Positions 17,109 through 26,734 of a stretch of 64,000 nt of DNA are shown here, piece after piece (position 1 is the stretch's first letter; every line of letters starts with the position of its first letter). The DNA lies in assembly GCA_025054935.1 (NCBI GenBank), contig JANWZD010000002.1, positions 78,149-142,148 of the forward strand, given 5' to 3'. The position numbers and the translations under genes are program-made. Under the pieces are notes generated by a model. It made no database searches and had not been told where the DNA came from. It worked only from the letters and a program-made list of their open reading frames with translations. This DNA is from Dehalococcoidia bacterium. Lineage in GTDB: Bacteria > Chloroflexota > Dehalococcoidia > SpSt-223.

Positions 17109-17945
17109 ATGCTGCCCAGTTCGTCCTCCCGTCCCTTCTCGGACGCCGCAAGCTACGACGCGCGAATGAGCGTGGTCACTCGGCTTGGGGCGGGCGTTCT
17201 GGATCTCCTTGCGCCACGGCCCGGCGAGCGGATCCTCGACCTCGGCTGCGGCACTGGCCATCACGCTGCCCAGCTCGCGGCGGCGGGCTGCCTTGTCGAA
17301 GGAGTAGATGCCGCTGAGCGCATGATCGCCCGCGCCCGCGAACTGTATCCTGCCATTCCCTTCCGCCTTGCGCGTGCGGAGGAGCTGGTGGTCGAGCAGC
17401 CGGTGGATGCGGTCTTCTCCAATGCTGCGCTGCACTGGATGCCGGCGGCGGAGACGGTCGCAGCGCGCGTTTTTGCGGCCCTTCGGCCGGGAGGGCGGTT
17501 TGTCGGCGAGTTCGGGGGGAAAGGCAACGTTGCCCGGGTGATGGCGGCGCTGCGCTCCGCTCTTGCCGAAGCGGGGGCGCCGGTGGCAGCAGCGCCAACG
17601 CCATGGTACTTCCCGACGCCGGCTGAGTATGCCGCCGTGCTCGAAGCGGCCGGCTTCGTGGTTGAGGTCCTTCACTTCTTTCCGCGGCCGACCCCGCTTG
17701 AAGGGGAGGCGGCGCTTGCCGACTGGTATCGCCTCTTTGCCGGCGAGTACCTCGCTCTCGTCGCGCCAGAACAGCGCGACGCGGTGATCGCCCGGGCCTT
17801 GGAGCATGCCGCCCCGACGCAGTGGGTCGCCGGACGCTGGGTCGTCGACTACCAGCGCTTGCGGTTTCGCGCCATTCGGCCGCAGGACGCGCATTCGTTA
17901 CCATACCCTGCGCCGGAGGAGGGCGATGCGCCGATTACCGCTTGA
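17109..17945 (+). CDS. Class I SAM-dependent methyltransferase
   Basis: A 278-residue methyltransferase resembling the trans-aconitate 2-methyltransferase/UbiE-like group. Motif I is ILDLGCGTGHHAAQLAAAG (residues ~42-60), motif II ends in VEGVDAAERMI, and motif III/IV contains VDAVFSNAALHWM. The C-terminal part (FPTPAEYAAVLEAAGF, LADWYRLF) matches small-acid methyltransferases, but the substrate cannot be fixed. AAGGAG precedes the ATG. The gene overlaps the CoA-transferase gene by 20 nt, which suggests joint expression. Confidence 0.88.
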   Translation: MLPSSSSRPFSDAASYDARMSVVTRLGAGVLDLLAPRPGERILDLGCGTGHHAAQLAAAGCLVEGVDAAERMIARARELYPAIPFRLARAEELVVEQPVDAVFSNAALHWMPAAETVAARVFAALRPGGRFVGEFGGKGNVARVMAALRSALAEAGAPVAAAPTPWYFPTPAEYAAVLEAAGFVVEVLHFFPRPTPLEGEAALADWYRLFAGEYLALVAPEQRDAVIARALEHAAPTQWVAGRWVVDYQRLRFRAIRPQDAHSLPYPAPEEGDAPITA

Positions 17946-19281
17946 AGGGATCCGCGTTCTTGACCTGACCCGGGTGGTGGCTGGGCCGTTCCTCACGAAG
18001 CAGCTCGCCGACTTGGGAGCGGAGGTGATCAAAGTCGAGTCGATCCAAGTGCCGGACGAGACCCGCTATCAGCGCGTCCTTCCGGCGTGGCCGGACAACC
18101 GTCCCGGCGACCGGCCCTGGAACTCAACGTGGTACTTCAACAATCACAACCGGAACAAGTACGGCATCACGGTCGACATCGCCTCGGAACTGGGCCAGAC
18201 CATCATCCGCCGGCTCGCTGCTATCTCCGATGTCGTCGCCGATAACTATCGCCCCGGCGTGCTCGAGAAGGTCGGGCTGGACTACGAGTCGCTCCGAAAG
18301 GTTGCGCCCGATATCATCGCGATTTCGCTCTCCGGCTTCGGCGACACCGGCCCCTGGCGGACGTTCCGCGCTTACGGGACGACGGTGGAGTTTATGTCCG
18401 GCCTTGCCTCGCTGACCGGCTATCCCGGAGGCGACGTCTCCCCCACCGGGCAGCCGTATGGGGATTGGTGCTCGGCGATGATCGGCACGACGGCCGTGCT
18501 GATGGCGCTGCACTACCGTCGGCGCACCGGCCGCGGCCAGCGGATCGACCTCTCGGAGTCGGAAGCCGTTTCGAGCTTGATCGGCGCGGAACTCCTCGGC
18601 TGCCAGCTGACGGGAGAAGTGCCGCCCCGGGTCGGAAACCGTCATCCGTCGATGGCGCCGCACGGCTACTTTCCCTGCGCCGGCCCCGACCGCTGGATCG
18701 GGATCGCGATCCGCAGCGATGAGGAGTGGCAGGCGTTCGCGCGGTTTTTCGGACATCCTGAACTGGGCGACGACCCGCGCTTCGCGACGCTGGCCGCGCG
18801 CAAAGCGAACGAGGAGGAGCTGGAGCGCCTCGTTTCCGCTTGGACGGCGGGCTGGGAAGCAGAGGCGCTCTTCCACGAACTGCAGCAGCGCGGCATCGCC
18901 GCCGCTCCCGTCAGCAGCGCCCGTCAAGTGCTGCTCGACCCCCACTTGCGAGCCCGAGACTATTTCCAGCGCGTTGAATTCCGCCCCGACCGCCAGATGC
19001 CGCCACTCTGGTTCGCCAAAAATCCAATCGTCTTCAACAACGAGCGGCCGGGCATCCGCTTTCCCGCTCCTGACCTTGGCGAGCATAATCACGTGATTTT
19101 GCGAGACCTGCTCGGGATCTCCGACGAGGAGATCGAGGTGCTGGCGCTTACCGACGTGATCGGCACCGCGCCGCTCGCGCCGTTCGACTTCTCGCCGACC
19201 GATATTGCGCTTCTCCAGCAGCAGGGAGCGGTGGCCGACGCCGACCCGGAGTACCGACGCACCCTCGGGCTCGACCCGTAG
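17926..19281 (+). CDS. CaiB/BaiF family (class III) CoA-transferase
   Basis: A 451-residue family III CoA-transferase. N-terminal LEGIRVLDLTRVVAGPF and LADLGAEVIKVE form the CoA-binding Rossmann part, with NHNRNKYGITVDI and VADNYRPGVLEKVGL next. The conserved GDWCSAMIG segment (residue ~183) carries the Asp expected to form the aspartyl-CoA thioester. IDLSESEAV and the C-terminal PDLGEHN complete the family. It moves CoA between carboxylic acids. GGAGGAGGG lies just before the ATG. It is coupled to the methyltransferase upstream. A second family member lies at 30194. Confidence 0.93.
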   Translation: MRRLPLEGIRVLDLTRVVAGPFLTKQLADLGAEVIKVESIQVPDETRYQRVLPAWPDNRPGDRPWNSTWYFNNHNRNKYGITVDIASELGQTIIRRLAAISDVVADNYRPGVLEKVGLDYESLRKVAPDIIAISLSGFGDTGPWRTFRAYGTTVEFMSGLASLTGYPGGDVSPTGQPYGDWCSAMIGTTAVLMALHYRRRTGRGQRIDLSESEAVSSLIGAELLGCQLTGEVPPRVGNRHPSMAPHGYFPCAGPDRWIGIAIRSDEEWQAFARFFGHPELGDDPRFATLAARKANEEELERLVSAWTAGWEAEALFHELQQRGIAAAPVSSARQVLLDPHLRARDYFQRVEFRPDRQMPPLWFAKNPIVFNNERPGIRFPAPDLGEHNHVILRDLLGISDEEIEVLALTDVIGTAPLAPFDFSPTDIALLQQQGAVADADPEYRRTLGLDP

Positions 19282-19298
19282 CAGCGCGATCTGGCGGC

Positions 19299-21413
19299 TT
19301 AGCCGCTTTTCGCCTCCTCCTTCGCCAGCGACCGGGAGAGATCGAGGGCCGGGCCGACCGCGGTCTCTTTCGTCGCCACGCGCACGACTGCCTGCAGCTG
19401 CTGGACGTGCTCCGCCGCCCGGCGCAAGTTGCGCAGCGCACCCTCGAGCAGAGGAAGGTAGCGGTCGAGGCGGTCGGGCGACTTCAGCAGCAGCTCAAGA
19501 CCGCCGATGGCGCCGGTGATGTCGTTGGTGATCAGATGCGCCATCTCGCGCGCCGCCAGCTCGATCCCTGTCAGCCGTTCTGTCTCGCGCCGCACTGCCT
19601 CGGCACGCTTCCGGTCCAGCGCGCTGACAACCAGCATCGCTGCCAGCCGCGCGAACGCGAGGTCGAGGCTTGTCCACGTCGTTTCTCGGCCGAGCGTGGC
19701 CACGCTGAGAAACCCGACCGCTCCCTCGCGGGTGATCAAGGGAACGCACAGCAGCGAGCCGACATTCTGCGCCGCCAGCCGCTCCCGTTCCGGCGCGGCG
19801 CCGATCTCATCGAGACAAGCCGCGGCAACGGGCTGGAGGTCGCGCAGCTGCGCTGTCAGCCACGGGAACTCCTCGAGGGAAAACGTCCGTTCGGTGGGCG
19901 GCGAGCTGTCGGCCCGCCAGCAGGAGACGACCTCGCCGCGCGTTCCGTCGTCCGCGAACAGCGCGATGAGCGCGCCGTCGACATCGAGAAACTGGGCGAC
20001 ACTGCGCAGCGCCTCCTCGATAGCGGCGTCGATCCGCTCGCTTGGCAGGGCAATGAACTGGGTAGAGAGCGCGGCGAGCAGCTGCTCGAATTGAAGCCGG
20101 GCGCGCAATGTCTCCTCTGCCTGACGGTCTGCGGTCTTATCGAGCAGGACAACGCCGACTTGTGCGACCCGCTCCCCGCGGCGGATAGGATAGAGCGAGA
20201 GGGCGTAACAGCGGGGCTCGTCTCGCCCCGGCGCCTCGACTTCTAGCCCGCTCACCGCTTGGCCCGTATGAAAGACGCGCAGCGCCTGCGCCTCGATGAT
20301 CGCGCCGAGTTCGCCCTGCAGCGGGCCAGCCCCCTGCCCAGCTGGCCATCCTTCTAGCGCCAGCATCTCCGCGGCGACGTCGTTCAGGTCCGCAACGGTG
20401 AGATCAGGATTGCAGCAGAGGAGCCCAACGGGGGCGGTGCGCAGGATCGCGTCAAGCTGGGCGAGGCGCTCATCGCGCGCGGCGAGGGCCTCGCGCAGCG
20501 ACGCAATCAGCCGCGCTGTCTCAAGGATCCCCGTCACGCGGGCGGCGAATGTCTGCGCTAATTGCACATCGGCATCGTCGAGCGGGCGCTCAAGCGTCGC
20601 AAGCGAAAGCGCTCCCCGCGGTACGCCGCGCAGAAGAAGGGGCACGATGATCGCCGAAACGGGGTGTCCGCCTGCGCTGCTCGGCCCCTGCTGGTCCCAA
20701 AGGGCGAGCAGCTGGTCGGGGACAGGGTGATACAGCCGCGCCTTGCCGGCCCACATCGTCTCGAACACGGCGGATGATGCCGCGAGGTCGGGCGACCGCT
20801 CCTGCTGCGCGACGAGGAGGTCGGTGCCGGCGACCCGCGCCGTCACACGCCGCCGCAGCTGGCCATCAGGCGCAGAGAAGTCGAGCGCGACCCAGTCGGC
20901 GAGCAGTCTCGTGGCTAGCGCGGCGACCGCGCGGACCGTCTCCTCGTACTCTCCCGCATCAGCGAGGAGCGCATCCGTCTCGTGAAGGAGCTGACGACGG
21001 CGGCTTGCTAGGAGCGAAGCGCGTTCTTGGAGGCTGACGAGCATCAGGTCGTCGCTGAGCAGGTGAACAGCGGGCGCGACCGGGATGAGGTGGCCAGAGG
21101 CATGCCGCAGCGCGGTGAGGCGTTCCTCTCCGGGGGGTACCTTGCGGCTGTCAGGCCGCGATGCTCGCGGGGGCGCCGGAGTGAACGCGTCCCACTCCGG
21201 CAGCAACGCCGTGATCGGGCGGCCTTCAAGCTGCGCTGGGGGATGCCCGAACGTCAGCAGAAAGGCAGCGTTCGCGAGGCGGACTGTTCCGCTGCGGTCG
21301 ACGATGAGCAGCGGCTGGGCGATCGCGTCGAGGATCGCGCGGGAGTGCGCTTCTCGAGCCGAAACGCGCCGTCGCGCGCGCTCGACGACGCGCCTCCACC
21401 AGCCGCTCGTCAT
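19299..21413 (-). CDS. PAS-GAF-PAS-GAF sensor with H-box module but no ATPase domain
   Basis: A 704-residue cytoplasmic signalling protein. Order: PAS (~22-130, AILDAIAQPLLIVDRSGTV), GAF (~145-300), PAS (~315-430, LDAILRTAPVGLLCCNPDL), GAF (~445-600, VGSLLCVPLITREGAVGFLS). The last 83 residues are a histidine-kinase-like dimerisation H-box, REMAHLITND with H626, then AEHVQQLQ, and the protein stops there. The N, G1 and G2 boxes of a kinase ATPase domain are absent. The same module ends the response regulator at 35696. It may be a phosphotransfer or dimerisation partner rather than a kinase. The start has only a weak ribosome binding site. Confidence 0.87.
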   Translation of the reverse strand: MTSGWWRRVVERARRRVSAREAHSRAILDAIAQPLLIVDRSGTVRLANAAFLLTFGHPPAQLEGRPITALLPEWDAFTPAPPRASRPDSRKVPPGEERLTALRHASGHLIPVAPAVHLLSDDLMLVSLQERASLLASRRRQLLHETDALLADAGEYEETVRAVAALATRLLADWVALDFSAPDGQLRRRVTARVAGTDLLVAQQERSPDLAASSAVFETMWAGKARLYHPVPDQLLALWDQQGPSSAGGHPVSAIIVPLLLRGVPRGALSLATLERPLDDADVQLAQTFAARVTGILETARLIASLREALAARDERLAQLDAILRTAPVGLLCCNPDLTVADLNDVAAEMLALEGWPAGQGAGPLQGELGAIIEAQALRVFHTGQAVSGLEVEAPGRDEPRCYALSLYPIRRGERVAQVGVVLLDKTADRQAEETLRARLQFEQLLAALSTQFIALPSERIDAAIEEALRSVAQFLDVDGALIALFADDGTRGEVVSCWRADSSPPTERTFSLEEFPWLTAQLRDLQPVAAACLDEIGAAPERERLAAQNVGSLLCVPLITREGAVGFLSVATLGRETTWTSLDLAFARLAAMLVVSALDRKRAEAVRRETERLTGIELAAREMAHLITNDITGAIGGLELLLKSPDRLDRYLPLLEGALRNLRRAAEHVQQLQAVVRVATKETAVGPALDLSRSLAKEEAKSG

Positions 21414-21533
21414 GAGAACGCCGCTGGCGCTGGGGCGCTTGCGTGCAGGAGGCGCCGACCACTCATGCCTCCAGTCTAGCGGCCGCCGGATGGACGAATG
21501 ATGCGGAGATCCCCTTAGTCCGCGGTCGTGCCG

Positions 21534-22010
21534 CTAGGACTTTTCACTAGGAGACTGGTCCCGGTCGTGAGCGCGGATGAGCAGCACTGGCACCTCGGCC
21601 TCGCGCAGCACCCGGTCGGCAACGCTTCCGAAGACGAGCCGCTGGAACCCGCCGCGACCGTGGGTCGCCATCACGATCAGCCCGGCCCCGCGCTCCTGGG
21701 CCGTGTCCAAGATCGCTGTTGCCGGCTCGCCGAGCGGGGTGACGGTCTCAACGGTCAGTCCCTCGGCCTCGATCGCTTTGACCACGTCGGCGAGATAGGC
21801 GTTCGCGCCCTCGACTTCTGCCTCGATCAGCTTTTCGTATCCGTAGGGGGTGCTCATGCCGTAGTCGACGTCGAGCGGCTGGACGACGGGCGGCACGACG
21901 CGGACAACGATCAGTCGCGCGCCGAACTGCTTTGCCATCGCCACCGCGTGCGGGATCGCCCGCTCGGCTAGCTCCGACCCGTCCAAGGTGAGCATGATCG
22001 GGTCGTACAT
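21534..22010 (-). CDS. Universal stress protein (UspA family)
   Basis: A 158-residue single USP domain. MYDPIMLTLDGSELAERA opens the fold, and GLIVMATHGRGGFQRLVFGS is the ATP-binding G-2x-G-9x-G(S/T) motif, so this is the ATP-binding type. VLREAEVPVLLIR is the closing strand. A GGAGG lies before the ATG, and TATTAT (22040-22045 on this strand) is a likely -10 box. Such proteins act in stress survival by binding nucleotides; no partner is evident. Confidence 0.93.
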   Translation of the reverse strand: MYDPIMLTLDGSELAERAIPHAVAMAKQFGARLIVVRVVPPVVQPLDVDYGMSTPYGYEKLIEAEVEGANAYLADVVKAIEAEGLTVETVTPLGEPATAILDTAQERGAGLIVMATHGRGGFQRLVFGSVADRVLREAEVPVLLIRAHDRDQSPSEKS

Positions 22011-22073
22011 TCGTCCTCCGGATGAAGATGATGGCGCCCATAATACGGGTTTGGGTCGCGGTGGCGCATCGGC

Positions 22074-24179
22074 TCAGAGATCGAGGTCGTCCCGTTGGGG
22101 CTGGGATAGGCTGCCGGTGAGGGGGGTGACCGTCGCCTCCTCGAGGGCGGCGAGGCGGAGCAGGTCGGCTTGGGCGTCGAAGCCCCCCGTCGGCGGGCGG
22201 TAATATCCCTCGGGCTCAAGGAAGTAGCTTCCCGCCTCATCCCGCAGATACCGCGCGAGAATGTCGTCTCGAATGAGGCGGCGCAGCTCGGGGTCCTCAA
22301 TCGGAACGAGCACCTCGACGCGATGGTCAAGGTTGCGCGGCATGAGGTCGGCGCTGCCGATCAGGATCTCCTCTTCGCCGCCATTGTGGAAGTAGTAGAT
22401 GCGCGAGTGCTCGAGAAAACGGCCGAGCACGCTCTGGACTCGGAGATGACGAGCAACTTCAGGACGATCGCGGCGCAGAACGTTAATGCCGCGGACGAGC
22501 AGATCGATCGCGACGCCCGCTTCGGCGGCGCGGGTAAGCGCGTCAACGCATGGCGGGTCGACGAGCTGGTTCATCTTCATGATGATCCGCCCGTTGCCGA
22601 AACGGCGGTGCGCCGCGATCTCCCGCTCGATCCGGTCGAGGATCCCGTGGCGGATGGTGTAGGGCGCGACAAGCAGCTTGCGATAGCGTGTCTGCCGTGA
22701 ATAGCCGGTGAGAAAGTTGAACAGCTCGGAGACATCGGCGGCAATCTCCGGACGGCAAGTCAGCAGCCCGAGGTCGGTGTAGAGCCGCGCGGTGGAGGGG
22801 TTGTAATTGCCGGTGCCGATGTGGACGTAGCGCCGCAATCCCTCGCGGTCGCGCCGCACGATCAGCAGCAGCTTGCAGTGGGTCTTCAGCCCGACCAAGC
22901 CGTAGGTGACATGCACCCCGGCGCGCTCTAAGGCGCGTGCCCACTCAATGTTGTTCTCCTCATCGAACCGCGCTTTCAGCTCAACGAGCACGGCCACCTG
23001 CTTGCCGTGGTCGGCCGCGCGCAGGAGCGCTTCGACAACCGGCGAGTGGGCACCGACGCGGTAGAGGGTTTGCTTCACCGCCAAAACGGCGGGGTCGACC
23101 GCCGCTTGGTTCAGCAGCTCGATCACCGGGTCGAACGAGTCGAAGGGGTGATGGAGCAGCACATCATGATCGCGGATGACCGAAAAGATATCGCTTTCGC
23201 GCAGAAGGGCGGGAACCCGGGGGTGAAATGGCGGGTCTTTCAGATCCGGCCGGTTGATGCGCGTCAGCTCCATCAATGCGCCGAGCCCAAGCGGGCCATC
23301 GACGACGTAGATATCCGCAGGGTCGACCGGCAGCTTTTCGATAAGGAGCGTGCGCAGGTAGTCCGGCAGCGAGGGATTGATCTGGAGCGCCACGACCGAC
23401 CCAAACCGGCGGCGCTCGAGCCCAGCCTGAACCGACTCGAGGAGGTCGCCCGCTTCAAGGTCCTGGATCTGGATATCGGCATCGCGGATGACGCGGAAGG
23501 TATGCACCTCACGGATCGTCATCCCTGGGAAGAGCTTGTTGAGATTGGCAATGATGAGGTCATCCAGCCAGATGAAGGTGGTTTCGCGTTCGCCCGGCGC
23601 CTGAATCAAGCGCGGCAGAACGGTCGGGATCTTGACGCGGGCGAAGCGGCGCGTGCCCTCGGGGTCTTCTAAGACCACGGCGAGGCTGACCGAGAGGTTG
23701 GAGATGAAAGGGAAAGGATGGCCGGGGTCAAACCCGAGCGGCGTGCAGACCGGAAAGACTTCCTGATCAAAGTAGCGGTCGAGGTCGGCGCGCGTGGCCG
23801 GGCTCAGCTGATCTAAAGTCGTCAGCCGGATCTGTTCTGCTTCGAGCGCGGGCAGCAGGATGTCGCGCAGGCAGGCGCGCTGCGCCTGCATCAGAGAGAG
23901 GATGGCCGGGCGGATAAGGGCGAGCTGCTCTTCCGGTGTCAGGCCGTCGGGCGAGCGCTCGGTAACGCCGGCGCGCACTTGCTCAAGAAGGCCCGAGACG
24001 CGCACCATCATGAACTCGTCGAGGTTGGTGTCGGAGATCGCGACGAACTTGACCCGCTCGAGCAGAGGATGGCGCTCGCGGACCGCTTCGTGGAGAACCC
24101 GCTCATCGAACTGGAGCCAGCTGAGTTCTCGATTAAAGTACCGCCCACGATCAGCGCGCGCTGAGGAGCCGTCGGACAT
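22074..24179 (-). CDS. ppk1: Polyphosphate kinase 1
   Basis: A 701-residue PPK1, the usual length. It polymerises ATP gamma-phosphate into polyphosphate and can run in reverse. N-terminal FNRELSWLQFDERVL is the family start. The middle has IFSVIRDHDVLLHHPFDSF and AVKQTLYRVG. The autophosphorylated His is in YVHIGTGNYN (near residue 452), and the second phospholipase-D-like half has LIGSADLMPRNLDHRVE. GAGG stands 5 nt before the ATG. It is monocistronic, between usp and the flavoprotein gene. Confidence 0.96.
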   Translation of the reverse strand: MSDGSSARADRGRYFNRELSWLQFDERVLHEAVRERHPLLERVKFVAISDTNLDEFMMVRVSGLLEQVRAGVTERSPDGLTPEEQLALIRPAILSLMQAQRACLRDILLPALEAEQIRLTTLDQLSPATRADLDRYFDQEVFPVCTPLGFDPGHPFPFISNLSVSLAVVLEDPEGTRRFARVKIPTVLPRLIQAPGERETTFIWLDDLIIANLNKLFPGMTIREVHTFRVIRDADIQIQDLEAGDLLESVQAGLERRRFGSVVALQINPSLPDYLRTLLIEKLPVDPADIYVVDGPLGLGALMELTRINRPDLKDPPFHPRVPALLRESDIFSVIRDHDVLLHHPFDSFDPVIELLNQAAVDPAVLAVKQTLYRVGAHSPVVEALLRAADHGKQVAVLVELKARFDEENNIEWARALERAGVHVTYGLVGLKTHCKLLLIVRRDREGLRRYVHIGTGNYNPSTARLYTDLGLLTCRPEIAADVSELFNFLTGYSRQTRYRKLLVAPYTIRHGILDRIEREIAAHRRFGNGRIIMKMNQLVDPPCVDALTRAAEAGVAIDLLVRGINVLRRDRPEVARHLRVQSVLGRFLEHSRIYYFHNGGEEEILIGSADLMPRNLDHRVEVLVPIEDPELRRLIRDDILARYLRDEAGSYFLEPEGYYRPPTGGFDAQADLLRLAALEEATVTPLTGSLSQPQRDDLDL

Positions 24180-24244
24180 AGCGACCTCGCAGCGGTGCTC
24201 TCGCTAAGAGTAGGCGTGGTCGCGCGCGAGAGGCAAGCTGCGCC

Positions 24245-25207
24245 TCAGGCGCCCGATGCCGCGAGGAGCGCGCTGAGGTGGTCGCCGGCGGCAAGTCCAG
24301 AGAGAGCGGCGCCCTCCACGCGGGGCCCGGCGAAGGCGTCGCCCGCGAAGAGGAGCGTGCCGACGGCGACAGCGCGCTCGGGGAGGACGGGCTCGGGCAG
24401 GGCGAAGGGCCAGCGGTCGAGAATGGCGTCGCGCGGTGTGCCGCGGAAGTAGGGCTGCGCCGCCGCGATCAGGCGGGCCAGCACTGCCTCGTCGTCGAGC
24501 GGCCAAAGCGCGTCGCTCCACTCAGGAGAGGCGTGGATTGTCAGCACCGGCGCCGACGCGAGCCCTTTCCGCTGGTTGTCGGCGACAAAGGCGAGCCGAT
24601 CGTTGGGCCGCTGCACGGCCCCCGGAGGAGGGAGAACACTCTCCTCAACGGTGACGACGGCTGAGAGCGTGCGGCGGTAGCGCACGGCGGCGAGCTGGCG
24701 GTACGTTCCCGCGGGGAGTGCGCCCGCGACGAGCGGCAGCGCTGCCGGCAGGGGAGGGGTGAGGACGACCCCGTCTGTGACGACTGTCTCGCCGCTGTCG
24801 CTCTGAACGCGCCACCGCCCGCCCTCAGCCGCGATCGCGCGCACGCGCTGCCCGAGGCGCACCTCAAGCGACTGCGCGAGGTAAGCGGCAAGGGCGCGCA
24901 TGCCGCCTCGCACGACGTAGCGGGGAAAGCCGTCTTCAGGAGGACGCGCGCCGTCGGAAAAGCCGCTCGACCATTGGCGGACAAGCCCGGCGCGCTCCCA
25001 CGCCTCAACGAGCTGCTGAAAGCGCTGGTCGCGGACGGTGAAGAACTGAGCGCCGATATCGGCCGCGCCAGCCGCTGTCTGGCGGGTTGCCAGCCGCCCG
25101 CCGGGGACGGGCCCGGCCTCGAAGAGGAGGACCGAGATGCCGGCATCGCGCAGCGTGTGCCCGGCAAGGAGCCCGGCAATGCCCGCCCCGACGACGACGG
25201 CGCGCAT
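24245..25207 (-). CDS. Renalase-like FAD-dependent oxidoreductase
   Basis: A 320-residue flavoprotein. MRAVVVGAGIAGLLAGHTL is the FAD-binding G-x-G-x-x-G, and VLLFEAGPVPGGRLATR is the arginine-rich loop of amine-oxidase/renalase proteins. ADIGAQFFTVR and a C-terminal LLFAGDAFAGPRVEGAALSG complete the fold. Bacterial renalases oxidise dihydro isomers of NAD(P)H; substrate assignment here is by family only. The ATG at 25207 is used because the Rossmann strand starts right there. It sits 10 nt after the thiolase gene and is probably cotranscribed. Confidence 0.87.
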   Translation of the reverse strand: MRAVVVGAGIAGLLAGHTLRDAGISVLLFEAGPVPGGRLATRQTAAGAADIGAQFFTVRDQRFQQLVEAWERAGLVRQWSSGFSDGARPPEDGFPRYVVRGGMRALAAYLAQSLEVRLGQRVRAIAAEGGRWRVQSDSGETVVTDGVVLTPPLPAALPLVAGALPAGTYRQLAAVRYRRTLSAVVTVEESVLPPPGAVQRPNDRLAFVADNQRKGLASAPVLTIHASPEWSDALWPLDDEAVLARLIAAAQPYFRGTPRDAILDRWPFALPEPVLPERAVAVGTLLFAGDAFAGPRVEGAALSGLAAGDHLSALLAASGA

Positions 25208-25217
25208 GGCAGCGACC

Positions 25218-26399
25218 CTAGCGGCCGAGCACCATGACGCAGGAGATGACGCCGGGACCGCCGAGGGTGTGGGCAAGTCCCGTCCGCGCATTTTTCACTT
25301 GGCGCTTCCCTTGGCGGCCGCGGATCTGGTTGGTGATCTCGGCGATCATGCGCACGCCGGTCGCGCCGACAGGATGCCCGGTCGCTTTCAGCCCGCCGGA
25401 GACATTGACCGGGAGGCCCCCCTCGAGCGTCGTCACCCCCTCGATGATCAGGCGTCCGCCCTCGCCACGCCCGCAGAAGCCGAGGTCTTCGTAGTTGATC
25501 AGCTCGGTGATGGTGAAACAGTCGTGGCATTCGGCGACGTCGATTTGCTCGCGCGGGTTGGTGATCCCCGCTTGGCGGTAGGCCTGAGCGGCGGCAGCGC
25601 GGGTGGCAGGGAAGCCGAGAAAATCGAAGTCAGGGCGAAACTGGACAGAAAAATAGCCTCCCCACGACGCGACCCCCACTCCCTTGATCAGGACATAGTC
25701 TTTTTTCAGCCGCTGGGCAATCTCTTTCCGCGTGAGGATCACCGCCGCGGCGCCGTCGGTCGTTGGACAGCAGTCGAACAAGCCGAGAGGATCGGCGACG
25801 AGCGGCGCTTTCAGCACCTGATCTTCGGTGATCGGCTTGCGGAAGTGCGCCCCCTCATTGAGGGAGCCGTTGTAATGGTTCTTGACAGCAACTTTGGCGA
25901 GCGTCGTGCGGTCGTAGCCGTACTCCTCGAAGTAGCGGTTGGCGAGAACGGCGAACATCCCCGGCGCTGTTCGTCCTTTGGTCAGCATGGGGTGGGTTTC
26001 CGTGATATGGCGGGCGACAAGGGAGCCGCGCGGGCTGACCTCGCGCATCTTCTCGACGCCGAGCGCCAGCACCATGTTGTACTCGCCGGCGGCGACTGCG
26101 AGCGCGGCAGCGCGAACGGCCTCCATCCCGGTGGCGCAGAGATTGGCGACGCGGGTGACGGGGATATTCGGCAGGTTGAGGGGGTCGGTGAGCGAACTGC
26201 CGTCGTCGCCGAGAAGAGCGTTCAGCTGCGGGAACGCCGTTCCCAGCCAAGCCGCTTCGATCTCGCCCGGGTCGATCCCTGCATCCGCGTACGCCGCGTA
26301 CGCGGCGTCGATGAGCAAGTCGGTATAGCTCTGATCGAACAGCTCGCCGAACTTGGTCACCCCAACGCCAATGATCGCCACAGTGTCTGCAATCGGCAC
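25218..26399 (-). CDS. Thiolase family protein (SCP2/lipid-transfer type)
   Basis: A 393-residue thiolase-fold protein of the SCP-x-like acetyl-CoA acetyltransferase group. The nucleophile region is NLCATGMEAVRAAA; the second catalytic segment is ECHDCFTITEL, and the third GGLKATGHPVGATG. In this group HDCF replaces the classic NEAF motif. The reaction would be thiolytic cleavage or condensation of acyl-CoA, perhaps linked to the CoA-transferases in the window. GTG 26399 is chosen: GGAGGAGG stands 8 nt upstream. TATACT (26440-26445 on this strand) is a plausible -10. Confidence 0.92.
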   Translation of the reverse strand: MPIADTVAIIGVGVTKFGELFDQSYTDLLIDAAYAAYADAGIDPGEIEAAWLGTAFPQLNALLGDDGSSLTDPLNLPNIPVTRVANLCATGMEAVRAAALAVAAGEYNMVLALGVEKMREVSPRGSLVARHITETHPMLTKGRTAPGMFAVLANRYFEEYGYDRTTLAKVAVKNHYNGSLNEGAHFRKPITEDQVLKAPLVADPLGLFDCCPTTDGAAAVILTRKEIAQRLKKDYVLIKGVGVASWGGYFSVQFRPDFDFLGFPATRAAAAQAYRQAGITNPREQIDVAECHDCFTITELINYEDLGFCGRGEGGRLIIEGVTTLEGGLPVNVSGGLKATGHPVGATGVRMIAEITNQIRGRQGKRQVKNARTGLAHTLGGPGVISCVMVLGR

Positions 26400-26734
26400 C
26401 GGAACATCCTCCTCCCTGCTAGTGCGGCAGCGCGGCAAGAGTATACAAAGAGGAAGCAGCCGACCGCACCTGCCGGACCCCTCCAGCGCGAAGAGGCGAG
26501 CTGAGAGCGCCCTCGCGCGGCATTTCTAGCGGGAAGACGCCCGCTCCCCGGAGCGGGGACACATCGTCTTGCCACTGAACGAGGCGCAGGGGGCAGCCCT
26601 TTTCAGCGCCAGAGCGCCACTCCCGCGCTTGTTCTTCGCCGTCCTTCCCGCTGTTATTGTGCAGTGGAAACATTGTTTGAAATAAGTAAGGAAACACGTA
26701 TAATACAGCAACAAAACTCCGCCCGAGGACTCTC
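26400..26734. other. 335-nt divergent intergenic region
   Basis: This lies between the thiolase gene (minus) and a secreted-protein gene (plus). It holds the thiolase -10 box near 26440 and the consensus plus-strand promoter listed separately. The last ~90 nt are clearly AT-richer than the surroundings. Confidence 0.6.
26677..26704 (+). promoter_or_regulatory. Consensus sigma-70 promoter of the secreted-protein gene
   Basis: TTGAAA (26677-26682), a 16-nt spacer and a perfect TATAAT (26699-26704). It lies in an AT-rich pocket 30 nt before the coding start. It is one of the strongest-looking promoters in the window. Confidence 0.8.
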